NCBI GenBank assembly: GCA_017459865.1
Contig: JAFUCD010000029.1
Location: forward strand, 62,001 to 126,000
Reading direction: 5' to 3'
From: Oscillospiraceae bacterium
GTDB lineage: Bacteria; Bacillota_A; Clostridia; Oscillospirales; Oscillospiraceae
Length of the DNA stretch: 64,000 nt
Positions 14,474 through 23,472 of this stretch are shown piece by piece; the stretch's first letter is position 1; each line of letters starts with the position of its first letter. A program made the position numbers and the translations under genes. The notes beneath the pieces were generated by a model. It saw only the letters and a list, made by a program, of their open reading frames with translations, made no database searches and had not been told where the DNA came from.

Positions 14474-16006
14474 TCACAGCATGGAATACCGATACAGGAA
14501 CATGACGGCCTGCGCTCTCGTGCAGGGCTGCAGCGGGGCAAAAAGCACGGTGGTGACGCCCTTTGTGATGCCATTTTGTACCGCCCATGCCACGGGTGCG
14601 CCGTAGTAAGCAGCAAGACTCACATCACGGAAGCTCGCCGTCGCCGTGCCGGACTTGGCGTCGGGGTTGAACTTCTGATCGTAGCGATAGAGGAACGTCA
14701 CGATCTGCGCGCGGGTGCAGGTGGCGTCCGGGCTGAATTTCCCGTTCCCGGTGCCGGTGGTGATGCCGTTCTCGGCTGCCCAGGCGACGGATTTGGCATA
14801 CCAATCCTTTGTGAGATCATCAAAATCGGCAGTCTGCGTCGGCTCCGGCTCGCCCGCCATGCGCCAGAGGAACGTGACGATCTGCGCGCGGGTGCAGGTC
14901 TCATTCGGGGTGAAGGTCGTGGCGGAGGTGCCTTCCGTCACGCCGGTCTGCACCGCCCAATTGACGGCGGTCTTGAACTCATCGGAGAGCGAAGCTATGT
15001 CCGTGAAGCTCGTCTGCGTTTTGAGCGTCGAGACAATGCGGTCCGCCATTTTCTGATACATCGGCGTTGGGGGATGGAGCGTGCTGTCGATCTGGATGTC
15101 CGTCATCCCCACGAAGGTGCAGTTGTATTTCGCGCAGGTAGCCGCCATGAAGAGATTCATGGGTGTGACGATGGCGTCCAGTCCGTCGACTGCGCTGAGC
15201 AGGTCGTTCTTCATCAGGGCGACAACGGGGTTGAACATGCCCAGCACCACGATCTGCGCGTTCGGATTCAGTTCCCGGATGGCGGCAAGGGCGGCCGGGA
15301 AATTCTGCTTGAACGCCTGATAGCCCAGAATGCAGAGCGGGATCAGCTTCTGGACAAACTTCCGGAGCATATTTGCGGATTTGAGCGCATTCGTCACGCC
15401 GGAGAGCGCGTCTTCCACGTTCTCCGCCTGCTCGACAGCCTGGGCCGCCTCGGCTGCCTGCTGCTGTTCGGAAGCGTTCTGTGCCTCCTCCGCCAACTGC
15501 AGCACCACCGCCGCCACGAGCGGCATGGTGAAAACATCGTTCTCGCCCACGTTCAGCGTGATGAGATCCGCCTCGCGCACATCCTGTGCGATCTGCTCGC
15601 GCAGCTCGCCGTAACCATAGGCGGCAGCGGCCTCGGTGGCGCCTTCGCCCGCGGCAAAGTCCGCGTCAAACATATAGCGGATATCGCCGGAGCGCAGACC
15701 GGTGTGGGCATAGGAAACATAGCTTTCACCATAGGTCAGGCCGAGCGCTGCGGCAACATCGTCAGTATAGCCGATGCCGTTGGAGCCGATGATCTCGCCC
15801 AGAACCGGTTCACCGTTTTCATCCACTTCCCCGGTGGGCTCCTTCAGCGGGCCTTTCTCTTCGTTCATGCCGGTGGCAATGCTGTCGCCAAGGGCGACAT
15901 ACTTGTGAATGCTGTAGGGGTTTGCTGCCAGCGCCGGGACGCAGGCGACGGTCAGAATCATCGTCAGCACCAGCAGCAGGGACAGCGCACTTTTCCAGAA
16001 TTTCAT
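14474..16006 (-). CDS. Secreted SGNH/GDSL hydrolase with three SLH domains
   Basis: A 510-residue exported protein. Residues 1-28 are a signal peptide ending VPALAA. The SGNH domain shows block I (YVALGDSIATG), block III (LNVGENDVFT) and a late catalytic His (STLHPPTPM). Three S-layer homology repeats fill the last 180 residues (DWYAKSVAWAAENGITTG, CTRAQIVTFLYRY and relatives), so the protein is attached to secondary cell-wall polymer. The start at 16006 has AAGGAG eight bases upstream; the long in-frame extension is not used. A TetR-type operator covers its -10 box. Confidence 0.92.
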   Translation of the reverse strand: MKFWKSALSLLLVLTMILTVACVPALAANPYSIHKYVALGDSIATGMNEEKGPLKEPTGEVDENGEPVLGEIIGSNGIGYTDDVAAALGLTYGESYVSYAHTGLRSGDIRYMFDADFAAGEGATEAAAAYGYGELREQIAQDVREADLITLNVGENDVFTMPLVAAVVLQLAEEAQNASEQQQAAEAAQAVEQAENVEDALSGVTNALKSANMLRKFVQKLIPLCILGYQAFKQNFPAALAAIRELNPNAQIVVLGMFNPVVALMKNDLLSAVDGLDAIVTPMNLFMAATCAKYNCTFVGMTDIQIDSTLHPPTPMYQKMADRIVSTLKTQTSFTDIASLSDEFKTAVNWAVQTGVTEGTSATTFTPNETCTRAQIVTFLWRMAGEPEPTQTADFDDLTKDWYAKSVAWAAENGITTGTGNGKFSPDATCTRAQIVTFLYRYDQKFNPDAKSGTATASFRDVSLAAYYGAPVAWAVQNGITKGVTTVLFAPLQPCTRAQAVMFLYRYSML

Positions 16007-16031
16007 TCTGATGACTCCTTTCAGAGCAGAC

Positions 16032-16068
16032 TGGAACAAATGTACCACAGAGAAAAAAGCGCTGTCAA
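16032..16068 (-). promoter_or_regulatory. Promoter and TetR-type operator of the SGNH-SLH gene
   Basis: On the minus strand, TTGACA (16063-16068), 18 bases, TACATT (16039-16044). The operator TGGAACAAATGTACCA (16032-16047) overlaps the -10. It differs at one base from a perfect 7-2-7 palindrome and matches the site at 17045-17060. A further half-site TGGTACA lies at 16085-16091. Confidence 0.65.
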
Positions 16069-16113
16069 TGCGACCGGGCGCGGGTGGTACAAACCGGTGT
16101 GTTTTGCTCCAGC

Positions 16114-17004
16114 TTACGCCCCGCAATGCGCCAGGATCCAAGCGCCGATCACGTCTTCCGCCGCTCTTGCCATCGTCTCCTGCGCAGACGACCTCGAAGT
16201 GGTTTTCAGCACAGCATATTCCGGGTTGTTCTCTTCAATGAAGCCGTACAGCGCTCCGTCGTATGTTTGCACCTCGGTCTTCACGCCGTTTTCCTCGAGC
16301 GACTGCCGGTACAGGAGCGACCCCTCGCTGATCGGGTCGTTGTCCGCCAGAATGAACAGCGCCGGCGCAATGGATCGCCGCACGGTCTCGTCGAGCGCGA
16401 GATACGTCTCGTTGATCTCCTTGATGAAGCCGTAGCAGATGATCTGTCCCGCAACGTCGATCCCCTCCCGGTGCAGCGCCAGTACGGACGCCATGGCATG
16501 GTAGCCTCCGGCGGAGTAGCCCAGCACAAAAATGCGATCCGGCTCGATCCCGTATTCCGCTGCGTTTTGCCGGAAGTACTTTACGACGTCCACAACCTCC
16601 TGCGTTCCGTAGGCAATGTCATAGCCGTCGACCGCGAGATGATAATTGACCGTCGCCACATGGACGTTCCACGCCTTTGAGATGCGGTCGCTCTGTGTAT
16701 CGAGCGTGTCCGCGTCTCCGGCGATGAACGCGCCGCCATGCAGGTTGATGACCAACGGGTGCGCCGCCCCGTCCTGAACCGAATAGAAGTTCACATCCAC
16801 ATCCTCACCGCCCTCGCGCGGAAGATAGAGGTGCTCGCCGATCAGCTCCGCATCCGACTTGACCATCAGCGCCTGCTGCGCTTTTCGTTCCCTGCTGCTC
16901 AGAATCAGGCTCAAGGCCAGAATAATGACCCCGACGAGGAGCAAAATCCCGATGATCCTCAGTACCCGATGCTTTTTCTTTCCTTCCGTTTTCACGCGTG
17001 CCAT
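16114..17004 (-). CDS. Membrane-anchored alpha/beta hydrolase (BD-FAE/HSL-like)
   Basis: A 296-residue protein with one N-terminal transmembrane helix (about residues 13-34, IIGILLLVGVIILALSLIL) and an extracytoplasmic hydrolase domain. The oxyanion motif is INLHGGAFIAGD, the nucleophile is in LGYSAGGYHAM, and an acid is in LADNDPISEG. This is the layout of carboxylesterases of the hormone-sensitive-lipase/BD-FAE group. GGAGG lies seven bases before the chosen ATG. It sits between the SGNH-SLH gene and a divergent TetR gene, all sharing TGGTACA sites. The substrate is probably an acyl ester. Confidence 0.85.
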   Translation of the reverse strand: MARVKTEGKKKHRVLRIIGILLLVGVIILALSLILSSRERKAQQALMVKSDAELIGEHLYLPREGGEDVDVNFYSVQDGAAHPLVINLHGGAFIAGDADTLDTQSDRISKAWNVHVATVNYHLAVDGYDIAYGTQEVVDVVKYFRQNAAEYGIEPDRIFVLGYSAGGYHAMASVLALHREGIDVAGQIICYGFIKEINETYLALDETVRRSIAPALFILADNDPISEGSLLYRQSLEENGVKTEVQTYDGALYGFIEENNPEYAVLKTTSRSSAQETMARAAEDVIGAWILAHCGA

Positions 17005-17044
17005 CCCGTTTCCTCCCTGCCCGTTGACACGGGCGCGTTCGTTG

Positions 17045-17060
17045 TGGTACATTTGTACCA
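17045..17060. promoter_or_regulatory. TetR operator between divergent hydrolase and TetR genes
   Basis: TGGTACATTTGTACCA is a perfect 7-2-7 palindrome. A half-site TGGTACA lies nearby at 17096-17102, just before the TetR ribosome site. Confidence 0.65.
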
Positions 17061-17121
17061 AATAAGCGCGAAGCGTCCAGCGTCAGAACCGGCGCTGGTA
17101 CAAAAGGAGGTCTATTGTGCC

Positions 17122-17634
17122 ATGAATCCACCCAAAAACAGCAACGAGGTCGTCATCGAGAGCATCACGCAGGCCATGGTTGCGCTGATGGCGGAAAAGC
17201 GCTTCGAGAACATCACCATTACGGAGCTGGTGCACCGCGCGGGTGTGAGCCGCAATTCCTTTTACCGCAACTTCAAGGACATGGACGACGTGCTGCGGCG
17301 GTTCCTCGAGGGCGAGACGGAGGAATGGATGACCGTGAATGGCTGGGTCCACACAGTGGATCCCATTTCGCAGGAGCTGCGCATGGAGAAGCTGCTGGAG
17401 CACATGTATGACTACCGGGCATTCATCTCCACGCTCCTGCGGGACGGCAAGATGTATCTGCTGGAGGCGGAGTTTGACCGTGTGATGCACATCAGCCTCA
17501 CGCAGCACTACGATCCATGGAAGCTGGCGTTTCTGATCGGCGGGGTCTATAAGCTCTATTATCATTGGGTGGAGACGGACTACGCCCAGACGCCGAAGGA
17601 GGTCGCGGACTATTTCAGCTCGTTTAAGCTGTGA
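17122..17634 (+). CDS. TetR-family regulator of the hydrolase locus
   Basis: A 170-residue regulator. The HTH is ENITITELVHRAGVSRNSFYRNF, and the C-terminal domain is like TetR_C_8 (LLRDGKMYLLEAEFDRVMH). AGGAGG lies about 11 bases before the ATG. The gene diverges from the membrane hydrolase. Palindromes of the TGGTACA type occur in this intergenic region and in the promoter of the SGNH-SLH gene, which suggests a local regulon of three genes. Confidence 0.88.
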   Translation: MNPPKNSNEVVIESITQAMVALMAEKRFENITITELVHRAGVSRNSFYRNFKDMDDVLRRFLEGETEEWMTVNGWVHTVDPISQELRMEKLLEHMYDYRAFISTLLRDGKMYLLEAEFDRVMHISLTQHYDPWKLAFLIGGVYKLYYHWVETDYAQTPKEVADYFSSFKL

Positions 17635-17694
17635 TCTCAAGCTTCCATTTCTCAAGAACATCCTGAAAACAGCTGTTGTATTTCGTAGTCAGCA

Positions 17695-18315
17695 TCATAC
17701 CACGCGATAAACGCCCTTCTTTTCGTGGACCAGTATGCCTTCCTCGCAGAGCTCCTTGAGCACACGAAGAAGCTGCCGGGTGCTGACGTTGAGATACTTG
17801 GCCAGCGTCCCGATGTCGGAGACCGTCTTGCCCGACTCCAGACGCGACACAGACAGACGCACCCGCTCTGACAGCGATGGAGGCGTGCTGGCCTTGACGG
17901 CGCCGTTGAGCTTTTCCGCCAGCTCGACGCACATATAGCGCAGGAACGCCGGGTCATTCAGCAGCGCCTGCTGATACGGCGCAATGTGCAGCGCGACCGT
18001 ATACACGTCCGTGCGCGCCTCCACGAAAAAAGGCGTGAACGCGGCGTCGAGAAGCTCCATCTCGCCGAGCATCTTCAGCTCATGAAAATTCGTCTCCAGC
18101 GTGACGGTGGAGACCTCATTTGCCATGTCATACAGCAGCAGATCGCCCTTCACAATGAACTGCAGATATTGGCTGGGCGTGAACGGGGACGTCAAAAGAT
18201 CCCCCGGGGAATAATGGAACAGCATGAGCCGCGGCGAACAGGTGCTGAACAGCTTGTCGATCCCGCGCTCGGTGATATAGCGCTCCAGCAGGGCATGATC
18301 CTGAACAGTTTCCAC
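17695..18315 (-). CDS. Crp/Fnr-type regulator next to the first glycoside operon
   Basis: A 206-residue protein with a cyclic-nucleotide-binding-like beta barrel (YSPGDLLTSPFTPSQYLQFIVKGDLLLY in outline) and a C-terminal HTH (IGTLAKYLNVSTRQLLRVLKELCEEGILV). It resembles YeiL-type members. The canonical cAMP phosphate cassette RxE is not evident, and there is no N-terminal Fe-S cysteine set, so the effector is unknown. The GTG at 18315 has AAGGAG nine bases upstream; the 36-codon extension has no site. It is divergent from the glycoside operon and is a paralog of the regulator at 24429-25064. It likely activates through 18418-18429. Confidence 0.85.
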   Translation of the reverse strand: METVQDHALLERYITERGIDKLFSTCSPRLMLFHYSPGDLLTSPFTPSQYLQFIVKGDLLLYDMANEVSTVTLETNFHELKMLGEMELLDAAFTPFFVEARTDVYTVALHIAPYQQALLNDPAFLRYMCVELAEKLNGAVKASTPPSLSERVRLSVSRLESGKTVSDIGTLAKYLNVSTRQLLRVLKELCEEGILVHEKKGVYRVV

Positions 18316-18392
18316 GTTATTCAACTCCTTGTCCAGTTTATACAAGAAATCCCTTGATAATTGTTTGACAAATGCGCTAATTGAACAAATAC

Positions 18393-18458
18393 AGAGGCAG
18401 ATCTTCTTTTTAGAAAGTGACACATGTCATGACGGAAGATCTGCCTCTTTTATATACT
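18393..18458 (+). promoter_or_regulatory. Regulated promoter of the first C-glycoside-type operon
   Basis: TGACA-CA-TGTCA (18418-18429) is centred 29.5 bases before TATACT (18453-18458). With a usual start point this is -41.5, a class II Crp/Fnr activator position. The -35 (TGACGG) is weak. A 14-bp inverted repeat, AGAGGCAGATCTTC (18393-18406) with GAAGATCTGCCTCT (18435-18448), encloses the site. Confidence 0.75.
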
Positions 18459-18516
18459 TGTATCATAGAGAAGTCAAGCAAGAACCGAATAATATATATG
18501 AAAAGGAGACAATGAC

Positions 18517-19662
18517 ATGGCAGAGAAACAATTGGGCTATGGCGTCATCGGCACCGGCGTCTACTGCGACCACTACTTCGGCACGCTGGGTCCTGTGTTC
18601 AAAAACCTGCGTCCGGTCGGCTGCTCAGATCTGAACACCGAGGCCGCCAAGGCGGCTGCGGCGCGCTGGAATGTGCCCAAGGTCTACACCACGGAGGAGA
18701 TGCTGGCAGATCCCGAGGTGGATATCGTCATCATCCTCACCAACCCCGCCTCCCACTACAGCCTGACGATGGCCGCCCTGAAGGCCGGCAAGCACGTCTA
18801 CTGCGAAAAGCCGCTGGCAGACAGTCTGGAGCAGGCAAACGAAATCGTGGAGTTCGCGGCGAAGCAGGGCCTCTTCGTGGGCGCGGCGCCGGACACCTTC
18901 CTGACCCCAGAGTTCCAGACCGTGCGCAAGCTCATCGACGAGGGCGCGATCGGCAAGATCATCAACGTGAGCGCAAACTACGTCGGCCCCGGCGCGGATC
19001 TGTGGCACCCCAACGCGGGCTACCTGTACAAAAAGGGCGTCGGCCCGGCGCTGGACATGGGCCCCTACTTCCTGACCTCGCTGGTCACGCTGCTCGGCCC
19101 CATCGACAGCCTCTTCTGCTACGCCAACCGCGGCTGGGACGTGCGCAGGATCTGGGACAAGGACGTGGAGGTCGAGGTCAACACCAACTACTGCGCCGTT
19201 CTGAAGTTCAAAAGCGGCGCCGTCGGCAACCTGAACCTGACCTATGACGAATGGAAATCCAGCCTGCCCGGTCTGGAGCTCTACGGCACGGACGGCGTGC
19301 TCTTCGCACCCGACCCCAACGCCATGCAGGGCCCCATCAAGCTCCTGAAGGCCGAAGACTTCAAGGCGCTCGTCAACTCCAAGGACGACAATGTCGGCGC
19401 GAGACTCGGCGCCATCTACGGGCCGGAGACCATGAGCCTCTTCCGGGAGATCGAAACGGTCGCGCCTCGGGTCGGCAACCAGCGCGGCGCCGGCGTGTCC
19501 GACATGGCGCAGGCCATCGTCGAAGGCCGCAAGCCAAGAGTCAGCGCGGAGCTCTGCCGCCACGTGACCGAGGGCATCAACGCTTTCAACGTCAGCGTCG
19601 AGACCGGCCTGCCCTACAAGATGACCACCACCTTTGAGATCCCCGCTGCGCTGCAGTGGTAA
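18517..19662 (+). CDS. Gfo/Idh/MocA-family sugar oxidoreductase 1
   Basis: A 381-residue NAD(P)-dependent dehydrogenase. The Rossmann motif is YGVIGTGVYCDHYF, and the catalytic lysine lies in HVYCEKPLAD. GVGPALDMGPYFLTSLV marks the substrate-domain helix, where some relatives have His and this one has Tyr. Members linked to C-glycoside cleavage (DgpA type) oxidise the sugar C3-OH to a ketone, which makes C1 bond cleavage possible. It is the first gene of the operon, with AAGGAG 11 bases upstream. The second such gene at 22417 is divergent in sequence, so the two probably differ in substrate or direction. Confidence 0.9.
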   Translation: MAEKQLGYGVIGTGVYCDHYFGTLGPVFKNLRPVGCSDLNTEAAKAAAARWNVPKVYTTEEMLADPEVDIVIILTNPASHYSLTMAALKAGKHVYCEKPLADSLEQANEIVEFAAKQGLFVGAAPDTFLTPEFQTVRKLIDEGAIGKIINVSANYVGPGADLWHPNAGYLYKKGVGPALDMGPYFLTSLVTLLGPIDSLFCYANRGWDVRRIWDKDVEVEVNTNYCAVLKFKSGAVGNLNLTYDEWKSSLPGLELYGTDGVLFAPDPNAMQGPIKLLKAEDFKALVNSKDDNVGARLGAIYGPETMSLFREIETVAPRVGNQRGAGVSDMAQAIVEGRKPRVSAELCRHVTEGINAFNVSVETGLPYKMTTTFEIPAALQW

Positions 19663-19693
19663 TCAAATAGAAATAGAATAGGAGGAACCTGAA

Positions 19694-21058
19694 ATGCAAG
19701 ACAAAAAGCTCGCTTCCAAAGCAGCCGTGATCTGCTACAGCTTCGGCGACATCGCGTCCCAGTTCGTCTGGACCTTCGTCGGCTCTTACCTCACGATCTT
19801 CTACACGGACGTGGTCGGTCTGCTTCCCGCCGCCGTCTCCGTCATCATGCTCGTCGCCCGCATTTGGGACGCCGTAAATGACCCGATGATGGGCGCCATC
19901 GCCGAGCGCACCCGCTCCAAGTGGGGCCGCTTCCGCCCGTGGATCGCCTTCGGCTGCCCGATCCTCGCGATCTTCGGCGTGCTGACCTTCACGAATCCCT
20001 TCTCCGGCACCTCCACGGCAGGCGTCATCTGGGCAGCTGCCACCTACATCATCGCCGGCATGGTCTACACCGCCACCAACATCCCCTACAGCGCTCTGGC
20101 CGCCGTCATGACCGAGGACGCCGACCAGCGCAACAAGATCACCACCTCCCGCAACATCGGCATGAACATCGGCATGACCATCGTGCAGTTCTGCTCTCCG
20201 ATCCTGCTGCTGGCCTTCTCCGCCAAGGGTGCGGAGGTCGCCGACGCCCGCGGCTATATGTGGACCGCGATCCTCTACGGCGCGATCGCCATCCCGCTGT
20301 TCCTCGGCGTGTTCTTCACCTCCAAGGAAAACGTCATGCCTGTCGGCAAGCCGCAGAAGTTCTCCTTCTCCGAGACCATCAAGAATCTCGTCCAGAACAA
20401 GTACCTCATGATCATCAGCCTCGTCATGGCCGTTCAGATGACCGCCTTCATGGGCCGCATCGCCGTGTGTGCATACTGGGTCATCTACTGCCTGGGCTCC
20501 TTCAAGATGATCTCCATCATCATGACGCTGCCGACCCTGCTCGGCATCGTGGGCTCCTTCTTTGTCCCGGCGGCTGCCCGCCGCTTCGGCAAGCGCAACG
20601 TGCTCATGGCCTCCATGGTCGTGCAGGCCATCGGTCTTCTCGTGATGTACCTCGCCCCGTTTGACAACATGACCATCGTGATGATCGGCAACGTGATCTT
20701 CGGTCTGTTCAACATCGGCATGCCGATGACCCTCTCCATGGTCGCCGACTCTATCGACTACATGGAGCTCAAGTCCGGCGTCCGCACCGACGGCACCGCC
20801 TACGCCACCTACGGTCTCGCCACCAAGCTCGGAAACGCCCTCGGCGGCGCTCTGGGCGTCCTGATCATGGCCGGCTTCGGCTACGTCGCCAATGCCCAGC
20901 AGACTCCGCAGGCGCTGCGCGGCATCAACATCACCGTGAACCTCATCCCCGCCGTTCTCTATATCGTCGCCACCGCCTGCTGCCTGCTCTGGAACATGAG
21001 CGACAAGGACGCCGATGACATCCGCGCCAAGCTCCACGCCCGCCACACCGAGGGCTGA
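19694..21058 (+). CDS. GPH-family (MFS) glycoside/sugar:cation symporter
   Basis: A 454-residue, 12-helix transporter of the glycoside-pentoside-hexuronide family. Early landmarks are QFVWTFVGSYLTIFYTDVVGL, WDAVNDPMMGAIAERTRSKWGRFRPWI and NIPYSALAAVMT. The conserved D in NDPMMG and the loop RTRSKWGRFRPW are GPH hallmarks. It is 31 bases after the first oxidoreductase, with AGGAGG upstream. It should bring the glycoside substrate into the cell, so cleavage is intracellular. The cation and sugar specificity cannot be told from the sequence. Confidence 0.92.
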   Translation: MQDKKLASKAAVICYSFGDIASQFVWTFVGSYLTIFYTDVVGLLPAAVSVIMLVARIWDAVNDPMMGAIAERTRSKWGRFRPWIAFGCPILAIFGVLTFTNPFSGTSTAGVIWAAATYIIAGMVYTATNIPYSALAAVMTEDADQRNKITTSRNIGMNIGMTIVQFCSPILLLAFSAKGAEVADARGYMWTAILYGAIAIPLFLGVFFTSKENVMPVGKPQKFSFSETIKNLVQNKYLMIISLVMAVQMTAFMGRIAVCAYWVIYCLGSFKMISIIMTLPTLLGIVGSFFVPAAARRFGKRNVLMASMVVQAIGLLVMYLAPFDNMTIVMIGNVIFGLFNIGMPMTLSMVADSIDYMELKSGVRTDGTAYATYGLATKLGNALGGALGVLIMAGFGYVANAQQTPQALRGINITVNLIPAVLYIVATACCLLWNMSDKDADDIRAKLHARHTEG

Positions 21059-21078
21059 TCTGACAGGAGGAAACGATT

Positions 21079-21951
21079 ATGTACAGAAACACCCAGCAAG
21101 GTCCGAAACGCGGCGTCGCCCTCTACAGCTACTCCGCCGAGTTCGGGTTTGAAAAGACCCTCGAGGATTGCTTCGAGGAGATCAAGGACATGGGCGCCCA
21201 CGGCGTGGAGATCCTCGCCAATACCCACATCGAGAACTATCCTTATCCCACCGACGAATGGGTGGACTACTGGTTCTCTCTCTGCGACAAGTACGAGGTG
21301 GAGCCCGTGGAGTACGGCCACTGGATCGACTGCCGCGTGCTTCAGGACCGCATGCTCTCCACCGAGGAGGCCGTCAAGCGTCTGGAGCAGGATCTGCGTC
21401 TTGCGCATCGGCTGGGCTTCAAAGTGCTGCGCACGAAGATGAGCGTCATCGACGACGCGCTCAACCCTGTCGAGAACTGGCGCGAGATCATCAAGGGCGC
21501 ACTGCCGCTGGCCGAGCGGCTGGGTCTGCAGATGTGCCCCGAGATCCACATTCCCACGAACCTCAAGAGCCAGATGATCCAGGACTATATCGACTTCATC
21601 AAGGAGACCGGCACGAAGAGCTTCGGCCTGAACATCGACTTCTCCGTTTTCCGCCACAAGTTCGACGAGGGCGAGCACGTGGACCCGAGCTTCGTGCCCA
21701 ACGAGCCGGAGGACATCATCCCTCTGCTGCCCTATATCTACTGCTGCCACGCGAAGTTCATCCACATGAACGACGACTTTGAGGAGACCACCATCCCCTA
21801 CAAAGAGGTGCTCACCGTCCTCAAGGAGCACGGCTGGAACGGCTATCTCCTCAGCGAGTACGAGGGCGCGGACAAGTACGACCAAGGCTACGAGGTTGGT
21901 CAGACGCTCCGCCGCCACCACATCATGATGAAAAACATCCTGGGCTATTAA
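21079..21951 (+). CDS. TIM-barrel C-glycoside deglycosidase alpha subunit-like protein 1
   Basis: A 290-residue protein of the sugar phosphate isomerase/epimerase (AP endonuclease 2-like) family. Likely metal ligands are Glu in CPEIHIP, Asp in GLNIDFSVF, His in CCHAKFIHM and Glu in [10 protein letters not shown]. DgpC/DfgA/CarB, the catalytic subunits of C-glycoside deglycosidases, have this fold and ligand set and pair with a small beta subunit. Here the next gene, 12 bases away, is such a beta subunit. The pair should cleave the bond between a 3-keto sugar and its aglycone. Gene order and family support this; the substrate is unknown. Confidence 0.85.
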   Translation: MYRNTQQGPKRGVALYSYSAEFGFEKTLEDCFEEIKDMGAHGVEILANTHIENYPYPTDEWVDYWFSLCDKYEVEPVEYGHWIDCRVLQDRMLSTEEAVKRLEQDLRLAHRLGFKVLRTKMSVIDDALNPVENWREIIKGALPLAERLGLQMCPEIHIPTNLKSQMIQDYIDFIKETGTKSFGLNIDFSVFRHKFDEGEHVDPSFVPNEPEDIIPLLPYIYCCHAKFIHMNDDFEETTIPYKEVLTVLKEHGWNGYLLSEYEGADKYDQGYEVGQTLRRHHIMMKNILGY

Positions 21952-21963
21952 GGAGGCGCTGAA

Positions 21964-22404
21964 ATGGATAAACAGGTCATTCAATCGGTTGGTTTCCGCA
22001 ACATCGAGGAAAACGGCGAGATCGTCGGCTTCCAGTTCAAGGTCCGCCTGCCGTATTACCGCGGCGTCTATCTCAGCCAGATCCGCCCCGGCCACCTGAT
22101 CGTGGACGGCGAGACCTTCGGCGCGGACGAGATCATGTGGCGCGTCAACGGCGAGGACTACACCTATGCCGACATGCGCGCCGACTGCGGCACCCACTGG
22201 CATCCCCTGGAGCCCGCCACGCTGATCGTGAAAAAGCCCGGCGGCCTGAAGCAGGGCTTCCACGATCTGAAATACGGCTTCTGCTGCACGCATTCCTACA
22301 TGCCGCCCTTCATGGAGGCGCTGGAGGATCCGGATAAGCCCGCGGTGATCTACTTCCGCGAGTTCGGGCAGAACGTCCACGAGCGTCGGCTGCTCATCGT
22401 GTAA
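21964..22404 (+). CDS. C-glycoside deglycosidase beta subunit (DUF6379) 1
   Basis: A 146-residue protein with the CGD beta-subunit pattern: VIQSVGFRNIEENGEIVGFQ, then YYRGVYLSQIRPGHLIVDGE and MWRVNGEDYTYADM. The family forms a beta-sandwich that packs on the TIM-barrel alpha subunit and closes the active site (DgpB, DfgB, CarC). AAGGAGG precedes the ATG and the gene is tightly spaced between its partner and the second oxidoreductase. It shares the YYRG and TxDG/VDG core with the second copy at 26231, but they are clearly different in sequence. Confidence 0.88.
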   Translation: MDKQVIQSVGFRNIEENGEIVGFQFKVRLPYYRGVYLSQIRPGHLIVDGETFGADEIMWRVNGEDYTYADMRADCGTHWHPLEPATLIVKKPGGLKQGFHDLKYGFCCTHSYMPPFMEALEDPDKPAVIYFREFGQNVHERRLLIV

Positions 22405-22416
22405 GGAGGAACAACT

Positions 22417-23460
22417 ATGCTGAAAATCGGAATCCTGGGCTGCGGCAAGATCGCGCAGGTGCGCCACATCCCAGAGTATCACGACAATCCCGACTGTGAG
22501 CTGAAGGGCTTTTATAACCCCACGAAATCCCGCGCCGAGGACATGGCAGCGAAATACGGCGGCGTGGCCTATGACACGGCGGAGGAGCTGCTCGCCGATC
22601 CTGAGATCGACGCAGTCTCCGTCTGCGCCGCGAACTACGCCCACGCGGAGCTCACCATCAAGGCCCTCAAGGCAGGAAAGCACGTTCTGTGCGAAAAGCC
22701 CATGGCCATCTCGCTTGCCGACTGCGAGGAAATGGTGCAGGTCGCCAAAGCCGAAGGCAAGCTCCTCATGATCGGCCAGAACCAGCGCCTGACCAAGGCA
22801 CACCAGCTCGCCCGCAAGCTTATCGCCGAGGGCGCGATCGGCAAGGTCATCACCTTCCGCACCAGCTTCGGTCACGGCGGCCCCGAAACCTGGAGCATCA
22901 CGCCGGGCAAGAACACCTGGTTCTTCGACAAATCCAAGGCCGCCATGGGCGCCATGGCCGACCTCGGTATTCACAAGACCGACCTGATCCAGTTCCTGCT
23001 CGGGCAGAAGGTCGTGCGCACGACCGCGAAGCTCACCACGCTCGATAAGCGCGGCGCGGACGGCACGCTCATCGGCGTGGACGACAACGCCATCTGCATC
23101 TACGAGATGGCGGACGGCGTCATCGGCACCATGACCGCGAGCTGGACCTACTACGCCGCCGAGGACAACTCGACCGTGATCTACGGCACCGAGGGCGAGA
23201 TGCGCATTTACGACGATCCGGCCCACTCCATCGTGCTGAAAAAGACCGACGAGGCGCCGCAGTATTTCGACGTCGAGCAGATCCAGACCAACGACAACCA
23301 GACGAAGAGCGGCATCATCGATCTGTGGGTCGACTGCCTGAAGGAAAACCGCAAGCCTGAGATTTCCGGCGAGAGCGTGCTGAGCGCCATGCGCGCGGTG
23401 TTCGCCTCTATGCAGAGCAGCGAAACCGGCGCTGCCGTCGAGATCCCCGAAAACCGTTAA
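22417..23460 (+). CDS. Gfo/Idh/MocA-family sugar oxidoreductase 2
   Basis: A 347-residue dehydrogenase. The NAD motif is IGILGCGKIAQVRHI, the catalytic Lys is in HVLCEKPMAI, and the substrate-domain motif MADLGIHKTDL keeps the usual His. It lies 12 bases after the beta subunit with AAGGAGG upstream. Having two oxidoreductases in one operon fits either oxidation of two sugar types, or one enzyme making the 3-keto glycoside and another reducing the released 3-keto sugar to regenerate NAD. This second reading is inference. Confidence 0.9.
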   Translation: MLKIGILGCGKIAQVRHIPEYHDNPDCELKGFYNPTKSRAEDMAAKYGGVAYDTAEELLADPEIDAVSVCAANYAHAELTIKALKAGKHVLCEKPMAISLADCEEMVQVAKAEGKLLMIGQNQRLTKAHQLARKLIAEGAIGKVITFRTSFGHGGPETWSITPGKNTWFFDKSKAAMGAMADLGIHKTDLIQFLLGQKVVRTTAKLTTLDKRGADGTLIGVDDNAICIYEMADGVIGTMTASWTYYAAEDNSTVIYGTEGEMRIYDDPAHSIVLKKTDEAPQYFDVEQIQTNDNQTKSGIIDLWVDCLKENRKPEISGESVLSAMRAVFASMQSSETGAAVEIPENR

Positions 23461-23472
23461 GGAGGAAGCGAA

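Noticed and set aside
14576..16435. A 619-codon plus-strand ORF opposite the SGNH-SLH gene
   Set aside because: It is a shadow of the SGNH-SLH gene and the start of the hydrolase gene; no ribosome site and no domains.
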